Shown here piece by piece: positions 1-7,048 of a stretch of 64,000 nucleotides of DNA. The stretch spans positions 7,130,001 to 7,194,000 of the forward strand of contig NZ_CP009285.1 of NCBI RefSeq assembly GCF_000758665.1. Reading direction: 5' to 3'. The stretch is from Paenibacillus borealis (GTDB lineage Bacteria; Bacillota; Bacilli; Paenibacillales; Paenibacillaceae). Every line of letters starts with the position of its first letter. Within the stretch, counting starts at the first letter, position 1. A model generated the notes under the pieces. The model was not told where the DNA came from and searched no databases. It saw only the letters and a program-made list of their open reading frames with translations. The position numbers were made by a program, and so were the translations under genes.

Positions 1-135
1 GTGCATTTTCCACTTGGCAGCACTTCTCTGCGTGAGAACAACACGAACCAAGTTGTTTGAAGAATTGTCTGATGAGTTGACTTAAGTAGACTTATACTGC
101 ACTGCATTAATACTTAGTTTAGGAGGTGATTACCC

Positions 136-1575
136 GTGTCCGATTTCATGAAGAGCATTGTTGCCGAGGTTCTGGAGCGAAATCACCCTGCTCCTCCTGC
201 TCTCACTTCCGTTGCTCCACTTGTTACCGTTACTTCACCCGTTACCGTTCCTATTCCAGCTCCGGCACTTGCTTCTGTCTTTGCTCCCGCTCCGGCTTCT
301 GTTTCTTCCGCTACGGCTACTCCTGCTGCTTCTTTTGCTCCGACTACTACGGCTGCTCCTGCTGCTCCTGTTGCTTCTTCTGCTCCGGCTTCTGCTTCTG
401 CTGCGTCTTCTGCTCCGGCTGCTGATTCAGCCGGCTCTTCCTGTTCTGCAAGCAAGCAGGCGGGCTGCCCGGATACTTGCACAAGTATCCGGGAATGCCC
501 GAAGCCTCCCGGCGGGTTCAAGCGGATCAATTATCAGAAGGCCCAAGCAGGGAAACGGCTCGAATGGCTCGGCCTGCCCGGCTCACCAGAGTCATCGGTA
601 TCACCAGAGTCACAGGGATCACCAGGACACTCCGGCGCACCGCATACACCAGCCCGTTTGCCGGATGAGGCTGCACAGCAACGCAACGGTAACCAATCGC
701 AGAAACAGCCTGCTGCTTACGCGGATACCGTACGATCTCCGGCAGGAACTGTCCGGGGGGAGCCGCAGAGTTTCGCTGAACGCTGCCTCTCACCTCTGCT
801 CTTGCGCACCCTGCCTGCCGGGAGCAGGCAATCTTCCGGGAGTGGGCAGTCTTTGATTCCAGCCGGCGCCCAGCATTCGGGCAAGTATTCAGCCGGAAAT
901 TCTCCCTGCCGGTCTGGCGGTATCCCCGGGGCCGGCCCCATTCAGATCAAGGATTCACCGGAAATGCCATATGACCGGAATACTGATTCGCCGGACACCC
1001 CGGTCTCTCTCTTCCGGGATGACAATATGGATGCCTGGCTGTTCCCGGTAATCAGCAGCAGGCTTCGCGGAATGCTCGGCACTGACGGCCGCAGCTACAG
1101 CTCGGCAGGTGTGCTGAGCATTCCAGTCAGCCTTCCGGGCCAGCTGTTCGCCGCGGAAGAGCTGCTGGGGGGTGACTCTGCACTTGAGGCAGACATCAGC
1201 TGGCACCCTGCCGGCAGCGGATTTGAGCTTAAGCTGTTCAGCAACGATCCCGCCAAGCTGGCCCGCTTGCTGACGGAGCTGACCGGGATCCTGCAGCGGG
1301 ATTCCGCCCGGCGGGTCCGGGTATACACCAGCCTGCAGCCCGGTCCGCTGCTGCGGCGGCATCTGGCTGCAGGCCAGCAGGATGCCATTGCCGTAATCGA
1401 TGCCGCTTCACGCTGGAGCAGTATCGGCCTCGCGGAACGGCTGCTTAGCCGTTACCCGGATGCCGGCCTTAGCCTCCGCGCCGAGCGCAGCTACTGCATA
1501 ATCAGCGGAACCTCCGCTCAGCTGGCAAGCGTACTGCCTGGGTTAACGCGCCTTGCAGACCAGCAGCAACTTTGA
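136..1575 (+). CDS. BMC-locus protein: encapsulation-peptide-like helix, Pro/Ala/Ser linker, BMC-like C-terminus
   Basis: The GTG start follows a near-perfect AGGAGGTGA at 121-129. Residues 1-16 form a short amphipathic helix (MSDFMKSIVAEVLERN) that resembles the encapsulation peptides targeting cargo into microcompartments. Residues 17 to about 110 are almost only Ala/Pro/Ser/Thr/Val, and residues 110-290 are a polar, low-order region rich in Ser, Pro and Gly. The last 155 residues look folded: segments 324-385 and 416-470 each show a strand, an AAE-LL/LAERLL helix, two strands and a second helix, as in BMC shell domains. That is my inference; I cannot name the family. It is first in the visible operon, 67 bp before a shell gene, so a shell-cargo adaptor or degenerate tandem shell protein is plausible. 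Confidence 0.6.
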   Translation: MSDFMKSIVAEVLERNHPAPPALTSVAPLVTVTSPVTVPIPAPALASVFAPAPASVSSATATPAASFAPTTTAAPAAPVASSAPASASAASSAPAADSAGSSCSASKQAGCPDTCTSIRECPKPPGGFKRINYQKAQAGKRLEWLGLPGSPESSVSPESQGSPGHSGAPHTPARLPDEAAQQRNGNQSQKQPAAYADTVRSPAGTVRGEPQSFAERCLSPLLLRTLPAGSRQSSGSGQSLIPAGAQHSGKYSAGNSPCRSGGIPGAGPIQIKDSPEMPYDRNTDSPDTPVSLFRDDNMDAWLFPVISSRLRGMLGTDGRSYSSAGVLSIPVSLPGQLFAAEELLGGDSALEADISWHPAGSGFELKLFSNDPAKLARLLTELTGILQRDSARRVRVYTSLQPGPLLRRHLAAGQQDAIAVIDAASRWSSIGLAERLLSRYPDAGLSLRAERSYCIISGTSAQLASVLPGLTRLADQQQL

Positions 1576-1642
1576 AATAGCAGTCATGTCGCCAAGTGAC
1601 TCTAAAGACTAAACCCCTGAACTAACAAAGGAGGTGCCGGAG

Positions 1643-2071
1643 ATGCAGGCACTCGGATTGATAGAGACTCTCGGATATACCACTGCCGTCTCCGCCGCAG
1701 ATGCGGCCCTGAAAGCGGCGGATGTGCAGCTGATTGCCGTCGAGAAGGTTATCGGCGTCGGCGGTTCACTCGGTGTAACCATTCACTTAAGCGGTGATGT
1801 TGCTGCGGTCGGTGCGGCGGTAGATGCAGGCAAAGCCGAAGCCCGGCGGATAGGCACAGTCATTTCCGCTCATGTCATCGCCAAGGCCCACGAAGATGTG
1901 AACAACAAAATACTGGCCAGATTCCTGCCGGGCCTGCCGGCAAACACCAAGACGACAGACGCCGGAACTAAGTCTGACGGAAGCGAACCTGCCAACCCTG
2001 CTGAAGCTGATCAAACTGACATAACCGGAGGGGCGAACACCACTGCCCCGGATCTGCCAGAACGTGAGTAA
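1643..2071 (+). CDS. BMC hexamer shell protein with acidic C-terminal tail
   Basis: A single BMC domain fills residues 1-90: it opens with ALGLIE, has the AADAALKAADV helix, and ends with GDVAAVGAAVDAGKAEA and SAHVIAKAH. This family forms the hexagonal facets of microcompartments. The loop lining the central pore (around VIGVGGSLG) is longer than in PduA-type proteins, which suggests a different pore. Residues 95-142 are an extra Asp/Glu/Thr/Pro-rich tail with no recognisable fold. ATG 1643 is preferred over GTG 1634 because the AAAGGAGGTG site at 1628-1636 would overlap the latter. A low-complexity gap separates it from the second shell gene. Confidence 0.9.
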   Translation: MQALGLIETLGYTTAVSAADAALKAADVQLIAVEKVIGVGGSLGVTIHLSGDVAAVGAAVDAGKAEARRIGTVISAHVIAKAHEDVNNKILARFLPGLPANTKTTDAGTKSDGSEPANPAEADQTDITGGANTTAPDLPERE

Positions 2072-2194
2072 GCACTAACTGTCGATCTATCTGTCTAATT
2101 ATCCATCTGTGTGTGTCTGTCTATCCATTCATCAATCTATCCATCACATCCCTATATCTATGTGTCATCCATCTATCCCTCTGTCGAACTATTC

Positions 2195-2234
2195 GTTTAT
2201 CTGTTTATCTGTTTATCTGCTTATCTGTTTATCT
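2195..2234. repeat. GTTTATCT octamer tandem repeat
   Basis: Five consecutive 8-bp units (one with a T-to-C change) sit inside a wider pyrimidine-rich stretch of ATCTATC/ATCCATC words from about 2080 to 2245. The stretch fills the gap between the two BMC hexamer genes, directly before the ribosome binding site of the second. Confidence 0.85.
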
Positions 2235-2311
2235 GTCTTATCCCCTCGCTGCACGTCTCGTTTACCACAGGACATTTCTGAAATACAACTAAATTATTGG
2301 AGGTTTTTATA

Positions 2312-2593
2312 ATGGGAGAATCACTTGGATTGATCGAAACTAAAGGTCTGGTAGGCGCAATTGAAGCAGCGGATGCAATGGTTAAAGCAGCAAACGTAGA
2401 AATCTGCGGGTATGAAAAAATCGGGTTCGGACTCGTTACTGTTATGGTGCGCGGTGATGTCGGTGCGGTAAAAGCCGCTACGGATGCGGGAGCCGCCGCC
2501 GCCAAACGGGTCGGAGAACTGGTGTCCGTTCATGTCATTCCCCGCCCGCACAGTGAAGTGGAACGTGCATTGCTCTCCAAAGGCATTGAATAA
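2312..2593 (+). CDS. BMC hexamer shell protein, PduA/CcmK type
   Basis: This compact 93-residue protein is almost entirely one canonical BMC domain: [40 protein letters not shown] and [12 protein letters not shown]. It is expected to form flat hexamers in the shell facet. In PduA the pore loop reads IGSGLV; here it is IGFGLV, putting a bulky Phe where Ser lines the pore, so conductance or gating should differ. ATG 2312 has TTGGAGG eight bases upstream. It is followed eight bases later by the unknown gene at 2602. Confidence 0.95.
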   Translation: MGESLGLIETKGLVGAIEAADAMVKAANVEICGYEKIGFGLVTVMVRGDVGAVKAATDAGAAAAKRVGELVSVHVIPRPHSEVERALLSKGIE

Positions 2594-2601
2594 GTCCCCC
2601 T

Positions 2602-3354
2602 ATGGACAGCCGGCATAGCACAGTTGCGGAGAATGCCCTGCTGGGATTGTCTTACCGGTCCAGATCAGCAGCGCTGAATGAAGCGTATCCCCGGGTGCTG
2701 GTGCTGCTGGCCGGCCATTTTATCGGTATGGAGGAAGGTTACGCTGCGGTGCGGGGCTTAAGCACAGGTAACTTCAGGCTGCGCTTATGGGCGGAAGATC
2801 ATCTGCTCTCGACAAGAAGCGCCGGAGAACTGGCACGCTGTACCGGAGTAGATGACCTGATCCCCCCCGGGCAGGTCCATAAACTCTCCCCTGCCGATGC
2901 TGACGCCTTGTTGATCCCTGTACTATCGCTGTCGCTCCTGTCCCGGCTCGTTCAGCTGGATACCGGACATCCCTTCGTGAGACTGATTGTCGAGAACCTA
3001 TGTGCCGGCAAGCCGGTGGGCGCGCTTACGCTCGGAGCGGAGCCGGAGCATTACCGCTGGAGCGAGCAGGGTTTATCTCAGGCCAGTCCGCTGCTGAAAG
3101 AGAATATGCGCAGTATGGTAGCCACCCTATCCGGATACGGGATTAAGCTGCTGTCTCCGGCCGATCCCGGAAGCTGGCTGTCTTCCAGTGCTGTACCGCC
3201 CAGGAAGCAGGTGTTAACTGAGGAGGATATCCTTGAGGCTGTCAAGCTGGCCAGAACCTCCATCACTCTGAATGGTCCGGCAGTGATTACCCCACTGGCC
3301 AGGGACACGGCCCGGCAATACGGAATTGAGATTATCCATGCAGGATTTGAATAG
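2602..3354 (+). CDS. Unknown BMC-locus protein, faintly flavoprotein-like
   Basis: I do not recognise this 250-residue protein with certainty. Residues 90-140 (ADALLIPVLSLSLLSRL, then a segment ending GKPVGAL) follow the pattern of HFCD-type flavoproteins, where a strand and helix precede a K-P-V strand. The last 45 residues (EEDILEAVKLARTS, ITPLARDTARQYGIEI) form a small module resembling C-terminal ends of other BMC-locus proteins. No good ribosome binding site precedes the ATG, which is 8 bp after the shell gene stop, so translational coupling is likely. Its place between shell genes suggests a role in assembly or cofactor handling. Confidence 0.5.
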   Translation: MDSRHSTVAENALLGLSYRSRSAALNEAYPRVLVLLAGHFIGMEEGYAAVRGLSTGNFRLRLWAEDHLLSTRSAGELARCTGVDDLIPPGQVHKLSPADADALLIPVLSLSLLSRLVQLDTGHPFVRLIVENLCAGKPVGALTLGAEPEHYRWSEQGLSQASPLLKENMRSMVATLSGYGIKLLSPADPGSWLSSSAVPPRKQVLTEEDILEAVKLARTSITLNGPAVITPLARDTARQYGIEIIHAGFE

Positions 3355-3370
3355 AAGAGGTGACGATCAC

Positions 3371-3652
3371 ATGAAGCTGGGAATCATTACAGGACACGTC
3401 GTAGCTACGCGCAAAGATGAGAATCTCGTCGGTGCCAAGCTGCTGATCGTGCAGCCCATTCTTCCCGATAATACTCCTGCGGGGCAGCCGGTTATTGCGG
3501 TTGATACTGTAGGGGCAGGCATCGGAGAGACCATTATCTATGCAGTGGGCAGCGTGGCTTCAAGGGCGACGATGCATCCGAATGCTCCTGTAGATGCCGC
3601 GATTGTCGGAATCGTGGATAGTGTGGATTGTCCCAGAGCGGGAGGCTTGTAG
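3371..3652 (+). CDS. BMC pentamer vertex protein, EutN/CcmL family
   Basis: This 93-residue protein has the EutN/CcmL signature: MKLGIITGHVVATRKDE at the N-terminus, LLIVQP, then VAVDTVGAG-type and GETIIYAVGSVA motifs and a final VDAAIVGIVD strand. The family forms pentamers that cap the icosahedral vertices of the shell. ATG 3371 is chosen because GAAGAGGTGACG lies just upstream and the family normally starts with a short M-x-L-G-x-V-x-G strand; an in-frame ATG at 3326 would add 15 atypical residues. It overlaps nothing and lies 16 bp after the previous stop and 3 bp before the next start. Confidence 0.95.
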   Translation: MKLGIITGHVVATRKDENLVGAKLLIVQPILPDNTPAGQPVIAVDTVGAGIGETIIYAVGSVASRATMHPNAPVDAAIVGIVDSVDCPRAGGL

Positions 3653-3655
3653 ATT

Positions 3656-5470
3656 ATGCTGACTACAGATATCAAAGATGCGATTCAGCGGCGGCGGATG
3701 ATTGATGTGCTGCTCTCAGGGCAGCTTCATGCCGACCTGGTACTGAAGGGCGGCTACATTATCAACGTAATCACCCGGGAGATCTACCCCGGGGATGTAG
3801 CTATTAAAGGCGACCGGATTCTGCTTGTCGGCCAGGCCGATAAGCTGATCGGGCCGTCCACAGTAGTAGAGGATATGCGCGGCAAATTCATCAGTCCGGG
3901 CTTTATCGATTCACATATGCATTTTGAAAGTGCGATGCTGACGGTTACGGAGTTCTCCAAGCTGTCGATTCCAACAGGAACAACTACGCTGGTCGCCGAT
4001 CCTCATGAGATTGGCAATGTCCTGGGCGTACCCGGCATGAAAGCGATGATTGAAGAAGCGAAGACTCTGCCGAACCGCGTGCTGTTCACCGTTCCCTGCC
4101 TTACACCCGATGTGCCCGGCCTTGAAACCGCAGGTGCAGATATCGGCTCCAAGGATATGCAGGAGCTGCTGAATGACGACTATGTTCAGGGAATCGGTGA
4201 GCTGCAGGGGTTCAGCAATGTCCATCCCGTATACCGCAACGCCCCTTACCTGATCGATGATTTGCTCGCTTCCGTGTCCTATGCCAAATCCATCGGCAAA
4301 AGCATTGAGGGCAACGCCCCCGGCCTCTCCGGCCCGGAGCTGGCTGCCCACATCATCTGCGGTGGAGGCCATGTCTCCTGCCATGAGACAACAACCAAGG
4401 AAGAAATGATGGAGAAGCTGCGCTACGGGGTCAGTGTATTTATGCGCGAAGGCTCCTCACAGCGCAATATGGCGGAGTGCATCCGGGCGATCACGGAGGA
4501 AGGAATGGACTCTCGTAGGGCCATCCTGGTCTCCGACGATATGGTGCCCGAGGATCTTTTGAAGCACGGTCATATGAATGATATCGTACGCCGGACGATC
4601 GCGGTCGGCATTGATCCGGTTGAGGCCATTCAGATGGCCACGATCAATCCGGCTACCCATTTCGGGTTCCAGGATATCGGTGTGCTGGCTCCAGGCAAGA
4701 AGGCCGATATCGCCGTCATCAGCGACCTGACGAACATGACCATTGCCGAGGTCTATATCAGCGGAGCCAAGGTTGCCAGTGATGGCGAGCTGACGCGCGA
4801 GATCCCCTCCTATATCTATCCGGACTCCGTTAAAAAGTCTGTGAAGCGCAAACCGGTTAAGCCGGAAGATCTATACCTCTCCGCCGAAGGCGCTCAAGGA
4901 ACCGTCCGGGTCCGCGCCATCGAGGTCATCCCCGACCAGAATCTGACCGGCTCCGGCATCTATACCACCGCTGTGAAGGATGGCGTGGTGCAGCCCTCGG
5001 TCCAGGACGATCTGCTGCCCTTGCTCGTCGTAGAACGGCATGGCCGCAGCGGCAAGATCGGCAAAACCTTCGTCCGCGGCATGAAGCTGAAGACCGGCGC
5101 CATCGCCGAAAGCGTGGCGCATGACACCCATAATATTATCGTCACCGGCACCAATTACGCCGATATGGTGACTGCGGTCAACCGGGTCATCGCTATGGAC
5201 GGCGGCATCGCCATGATTGAAGGCGGCAAGGTGGTCGGCGATCTGCCGCTGCGCATCGGCGGACTGATGACAGATGAGCTGACCGGCAAAGAGATGAGCG
5301 CAAGAATTACCGAGCTGCACCGGCTGGCCCGCGAGGAGCTGGGCTGTACACTGCATGTTCCGTTCATGCATCTCTCCTTCCTGTCGCTGGTCACCAGCCC
5401 GGCCTGGAAAATCACCGACGTCGGCCTGATCGACGCCGATGCCTTCACCGTGCTGCCGCCGCTCGCCTAA
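3656..5470 (+). CDS. Adenine-deaminase-like amidohydrolase in BMC locus
   Basis: This 604-residue protein aligns along its length with bacterial adenine deaminases (Ade/YicP): SPGFIDSHMHFES with metal ligands H87 and H89, GELQ with E182, SCHE around H243, REGSS at 264-268, VSDD at 292-295, and the C-terminal half with HDTHN and GGIAMIEGGKVV. Ade converts adenine to hypoxanthine and ammonia. A notable change is IEGNAPGLSG: YicP-type enzymes have His in the GH-x-PG motif, but residue 220 is Asn. This may alter the metal site or substrate, so adenine is not assured. It is encoded 3 bp after the vertex protein with GGGAGG upstream, and is the likely signature enzyme of the compartment. Confidence 0.85.
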   Translation: MLTTDIKDAIQRRRMIDVLLSGQLHADLVLKGGYIINVITREIYPGDVAIKGDRILLVGQADKLIGPSTVVEDMRGKFISPGFIDSHMHFESAMLTVTEFSKLSIPTGTTTLVADPHEIGNVLGVPGMKAMIEEAKTLPNRVLFTVPCLTPDVPGLETAGADIGSKDMQELLNDDYVQGIGELQGFSNVHPVYRNAPYLIDDLLASVSYAKSIGKSIEGNAPGLSGPELAAHIICGGGHVSCHETTTKEEMMEKLRYGVSVFMREGSSQRNMAECIRAITEEGMDSRRAILVSDDMVPEDLLKHGHMNDIVRRTIAVGIDPVEAIQMATINPATHFGFQDIGVLAPGKKADIAVISDLTNMTIAEVYISGAKVASDGELTREIPSYIYPDSVKKSVKRKPVKPEDLYLSAEGAQGTVRVRAIEVIPDQNLTGSGIYTTAVKDGVVQPSVQDDLLPLLVVERHGRSGKIGKTFVRGMKLKTGAIAESVAHDTHNIIVTGTNYADMVTAVNRVIAMDGGIAMIEGGKVVGDLPLRIGGLMTDELTGKEMSARITELHRLAREELGCTLHVPFMHLSFLSLVTSPAWKITDVGLIDADAFTVLPPLA

Positions 5471-5503
5471 AGCCGGCATTACTAAATGAAAGGAGTGCGC
5501 CCC

Positions 5504-6187
5504 ATGGGGATTCAAGTGATTGATCTCTCGCAGGAAATCTATCAGGGAATGCCCGTCTTTCCGCCGCATCAGAAGACGATGATTTTTCCCAATATGAGCC
5601 ATGAAGAGAGTAAGAACAAGCTCGGCTTCGAGTTCGCCACGAACAACTTGCTGATTAACGAGCACGGCCCTACCCACAGCGATGCGATTTATGAATATGA
5701 TCCGCACGGACCGACGATTGATGAGATGCCGCTGGAGTATTTTTACGGACCGGCTGTCTGCCTGGACCTGTCCCATATTTCACCGGATGCCTACATTACC
5801 CGGCCTGATCTGGAACAGGCGCTGCGCAAGGACCATCTCCATCTGGATACAGGCGATATTGTGCTGCTGTACACCGGGCATTATAACCGCGCCTACGGCA
5901 CCGAAGAATGGCTTACCCGCTACACCGGCCTCGATTACGAAGCGGCCGGATGGCTGGCGAAGCAGGGAATTATCAACATCGGCATTGATGCGCCTTCTAT
6001 CGACAATCCGCTGGACCCGCAGTTCTCCGGACATCTGATCTGCCGGGAATACCAGATGACCAATACCGAGAATCTCTGCAATCTGCATCTGATCGCCCAG
6101 AGGCGTTTCCTGTATTTCGGACTTCCGCTCCGCATCCGCCGAGGTACCGGTTCCCCTGTCCGTGCCGTCGCAGTATTCATAGAATAA
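5504..6187 (+). CDS. Cyclase-family metal hydrolase (kynurenine formamidase-like)
   Basis: This 227-residue protein belongs to the cyclase family (PF04199), which includes arylformamidases and isatin hydrolase. DLSQEIYQGMPVFP opens the fold. The metal motif, usually H-x-G-T-H-x-D-x-P, appears as EHGPTHSDA with H54, H58 and D60. Later, TGHYNR, IGIDAPSID and the C-terminal LPLRIRRGTGSPVRAVAVF fit the family. Such enzymes hydrolyse formyl-amide or cyclic amide bonds, so here it may open or deformylate a nitrogen heterocycle product. ATG 5504 is preferred over 5486 because the GGAG of AAAGGAGTGCGCCCC precedes it. It follows the deaminase-like gene by 33 bp. Confidence 0.85.
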   Translation: MGIQVIDLSQEIYQGMPVFPPHQKTMIFPNMSHEESKNKLGFEFATNNLLINEHGPTHSDAIYEYDPHGPTIDEMPLEYFYGPAVCLDLSHISPDAYITRPDLEQALRKDHLHLDTGDIVLLYTGHYNRAYGTEEWLTRYTGLDYEAAGWLAKQGIINIGIDAPSIDNPLDPQFSGHLICREYQMTNTENLCNLHLIAQRRFLYFGLPLRIRRGTGSPVRAVAVFIE

Positions 6188-6211
6188 GCAGATAAGGCAG
6201 GTGAATGTACC

Positions 6212-6862
6212 GTGACCACAGACAAGGTTATTGAAGAAATCCTCGTACCGGCCTATGAGGGAAGAAGCGCGCGGGTACGCAAAGGCCAAACGCTCTACAT
6301 CATCGATACCGAGGGCAAGCAGGTGGGCGATTTCGTCTGCTTCAATGCTGAGGACCCTGATGAGCATGTCTCCCCCGTACACATGAGATCCTCGCTCAGC
6401 AGCATCCGGCTCAAGGTCGGTGACGGCCTCTACAGCAACCGCCGCAGACCGCTTATGCAGCTGACGAAGGATACCGTGGGCAAGCATGATTTCTTTTTCC
6501 CGGCATGCGACTATTACCGCTATAAGATCGACTTCGGGCTGGAGGAACATCCGAACTGCCATGACAACCTGCAGAAGGCGCTGCATAAATATCAGCTGGG
6601 CCACAAGGAGCTGCCCGATCCCATCAACTGGTTCATGAACAATGCGCTGGATGAGCATCTCGACTATGTCATTGAAGAGCCGCTCTCCCGGCCCGGTGAT
6701 TATGTTGCCCTCCTGGCGCTGACCGATGTGATCGTCGCCCTCTCTTCCTGCTCGCAGGATCTGGCTCCTGTCAACGGCTTCAAGGTCACCCCGCTGATGA
6801 TGCAGATTACTGAACCAGCTCCGGCTGTACATCCGTCTCACCGTGACGTTCCCTACCGCTAA
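6212..6862 (+). CDS. DUF1989 / urea-carboxylase-associated family protein
   Basis: This 216-residue protein starts at GTG 6212 after AAGGCAGGTG. It has the DUF1989 pattern: an N-terminal glyoxylate-like strand set (VRKGQTLYIIDTEGKQVGDF), then KHDFFFPACDYY and HPNCHDNLQKAL, where H92, C99 and C116 are probable metal ligands, and PINWFMN further on. Two DUF1989 paralogues, CgdA and CgdB, form carboxyguanidine deiminase in guanidine breakdown, so the family includes C-N hydrolases. Only one copy is present here and its substrate is unknown. It is the last gene of the visible BMC operon. Confidence 0.85.
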   Translation: MTTDKVIEEILVPAYEGRSARVRKGQTLYIIDTEGKQVGDFVCFNAEDPDEHVSPVHMRSSLSSIRLKVGDGLYSNRRRPLMQLTKDTVGKHDFFFPACDYYRYKIDFGLEEHPNCHDNLQKALHKYQLGHKELPDPINWFMNNALDEHLDYVIEEPLSRPGDYVALLALTDVIVALSSCSQDLAPVNGFKVTPLMMQITEPAPAVHPSHRDVPYR

Positions 6863-7048
6863 ACATCCGTTTCTCTGGTAGCTTTTGTACACAAATCTTG
6901 CATTTGTTCACTGCCGGATTCTCCATCCTGTTCACTGTTGTAACCTTGCTCTACTGTCCCGTTCAGGGTATGAAGCTTATAATCGTACTATGAACAATAT
7001 AGATAAGGCCGGTACCGCCAGAGTACACAGTGAATCAGGGGGCTGTTT

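Noticed and set aside
77..98. Promoter TTGACT...TATACT before the first gene
   Set aside because: The two boxes are only 10 bp apart; no box at 16-18 bp spacing was found.
126..941. Overlapping long frames (Cys/Ser-, Leu-rich and antisense) across the first gene
   Set aside because: They arise from the biased Ala/Pro/Ser codon usage of the true gene, have odd compositions and no ribosome binding site.
6845..6888. Terminator after the DUF1989 gene
   Set aside because: Only a 5-bp CTACC/GGTAG stem with a 19-nt loop precedes CTTTTG; too weak to claim.
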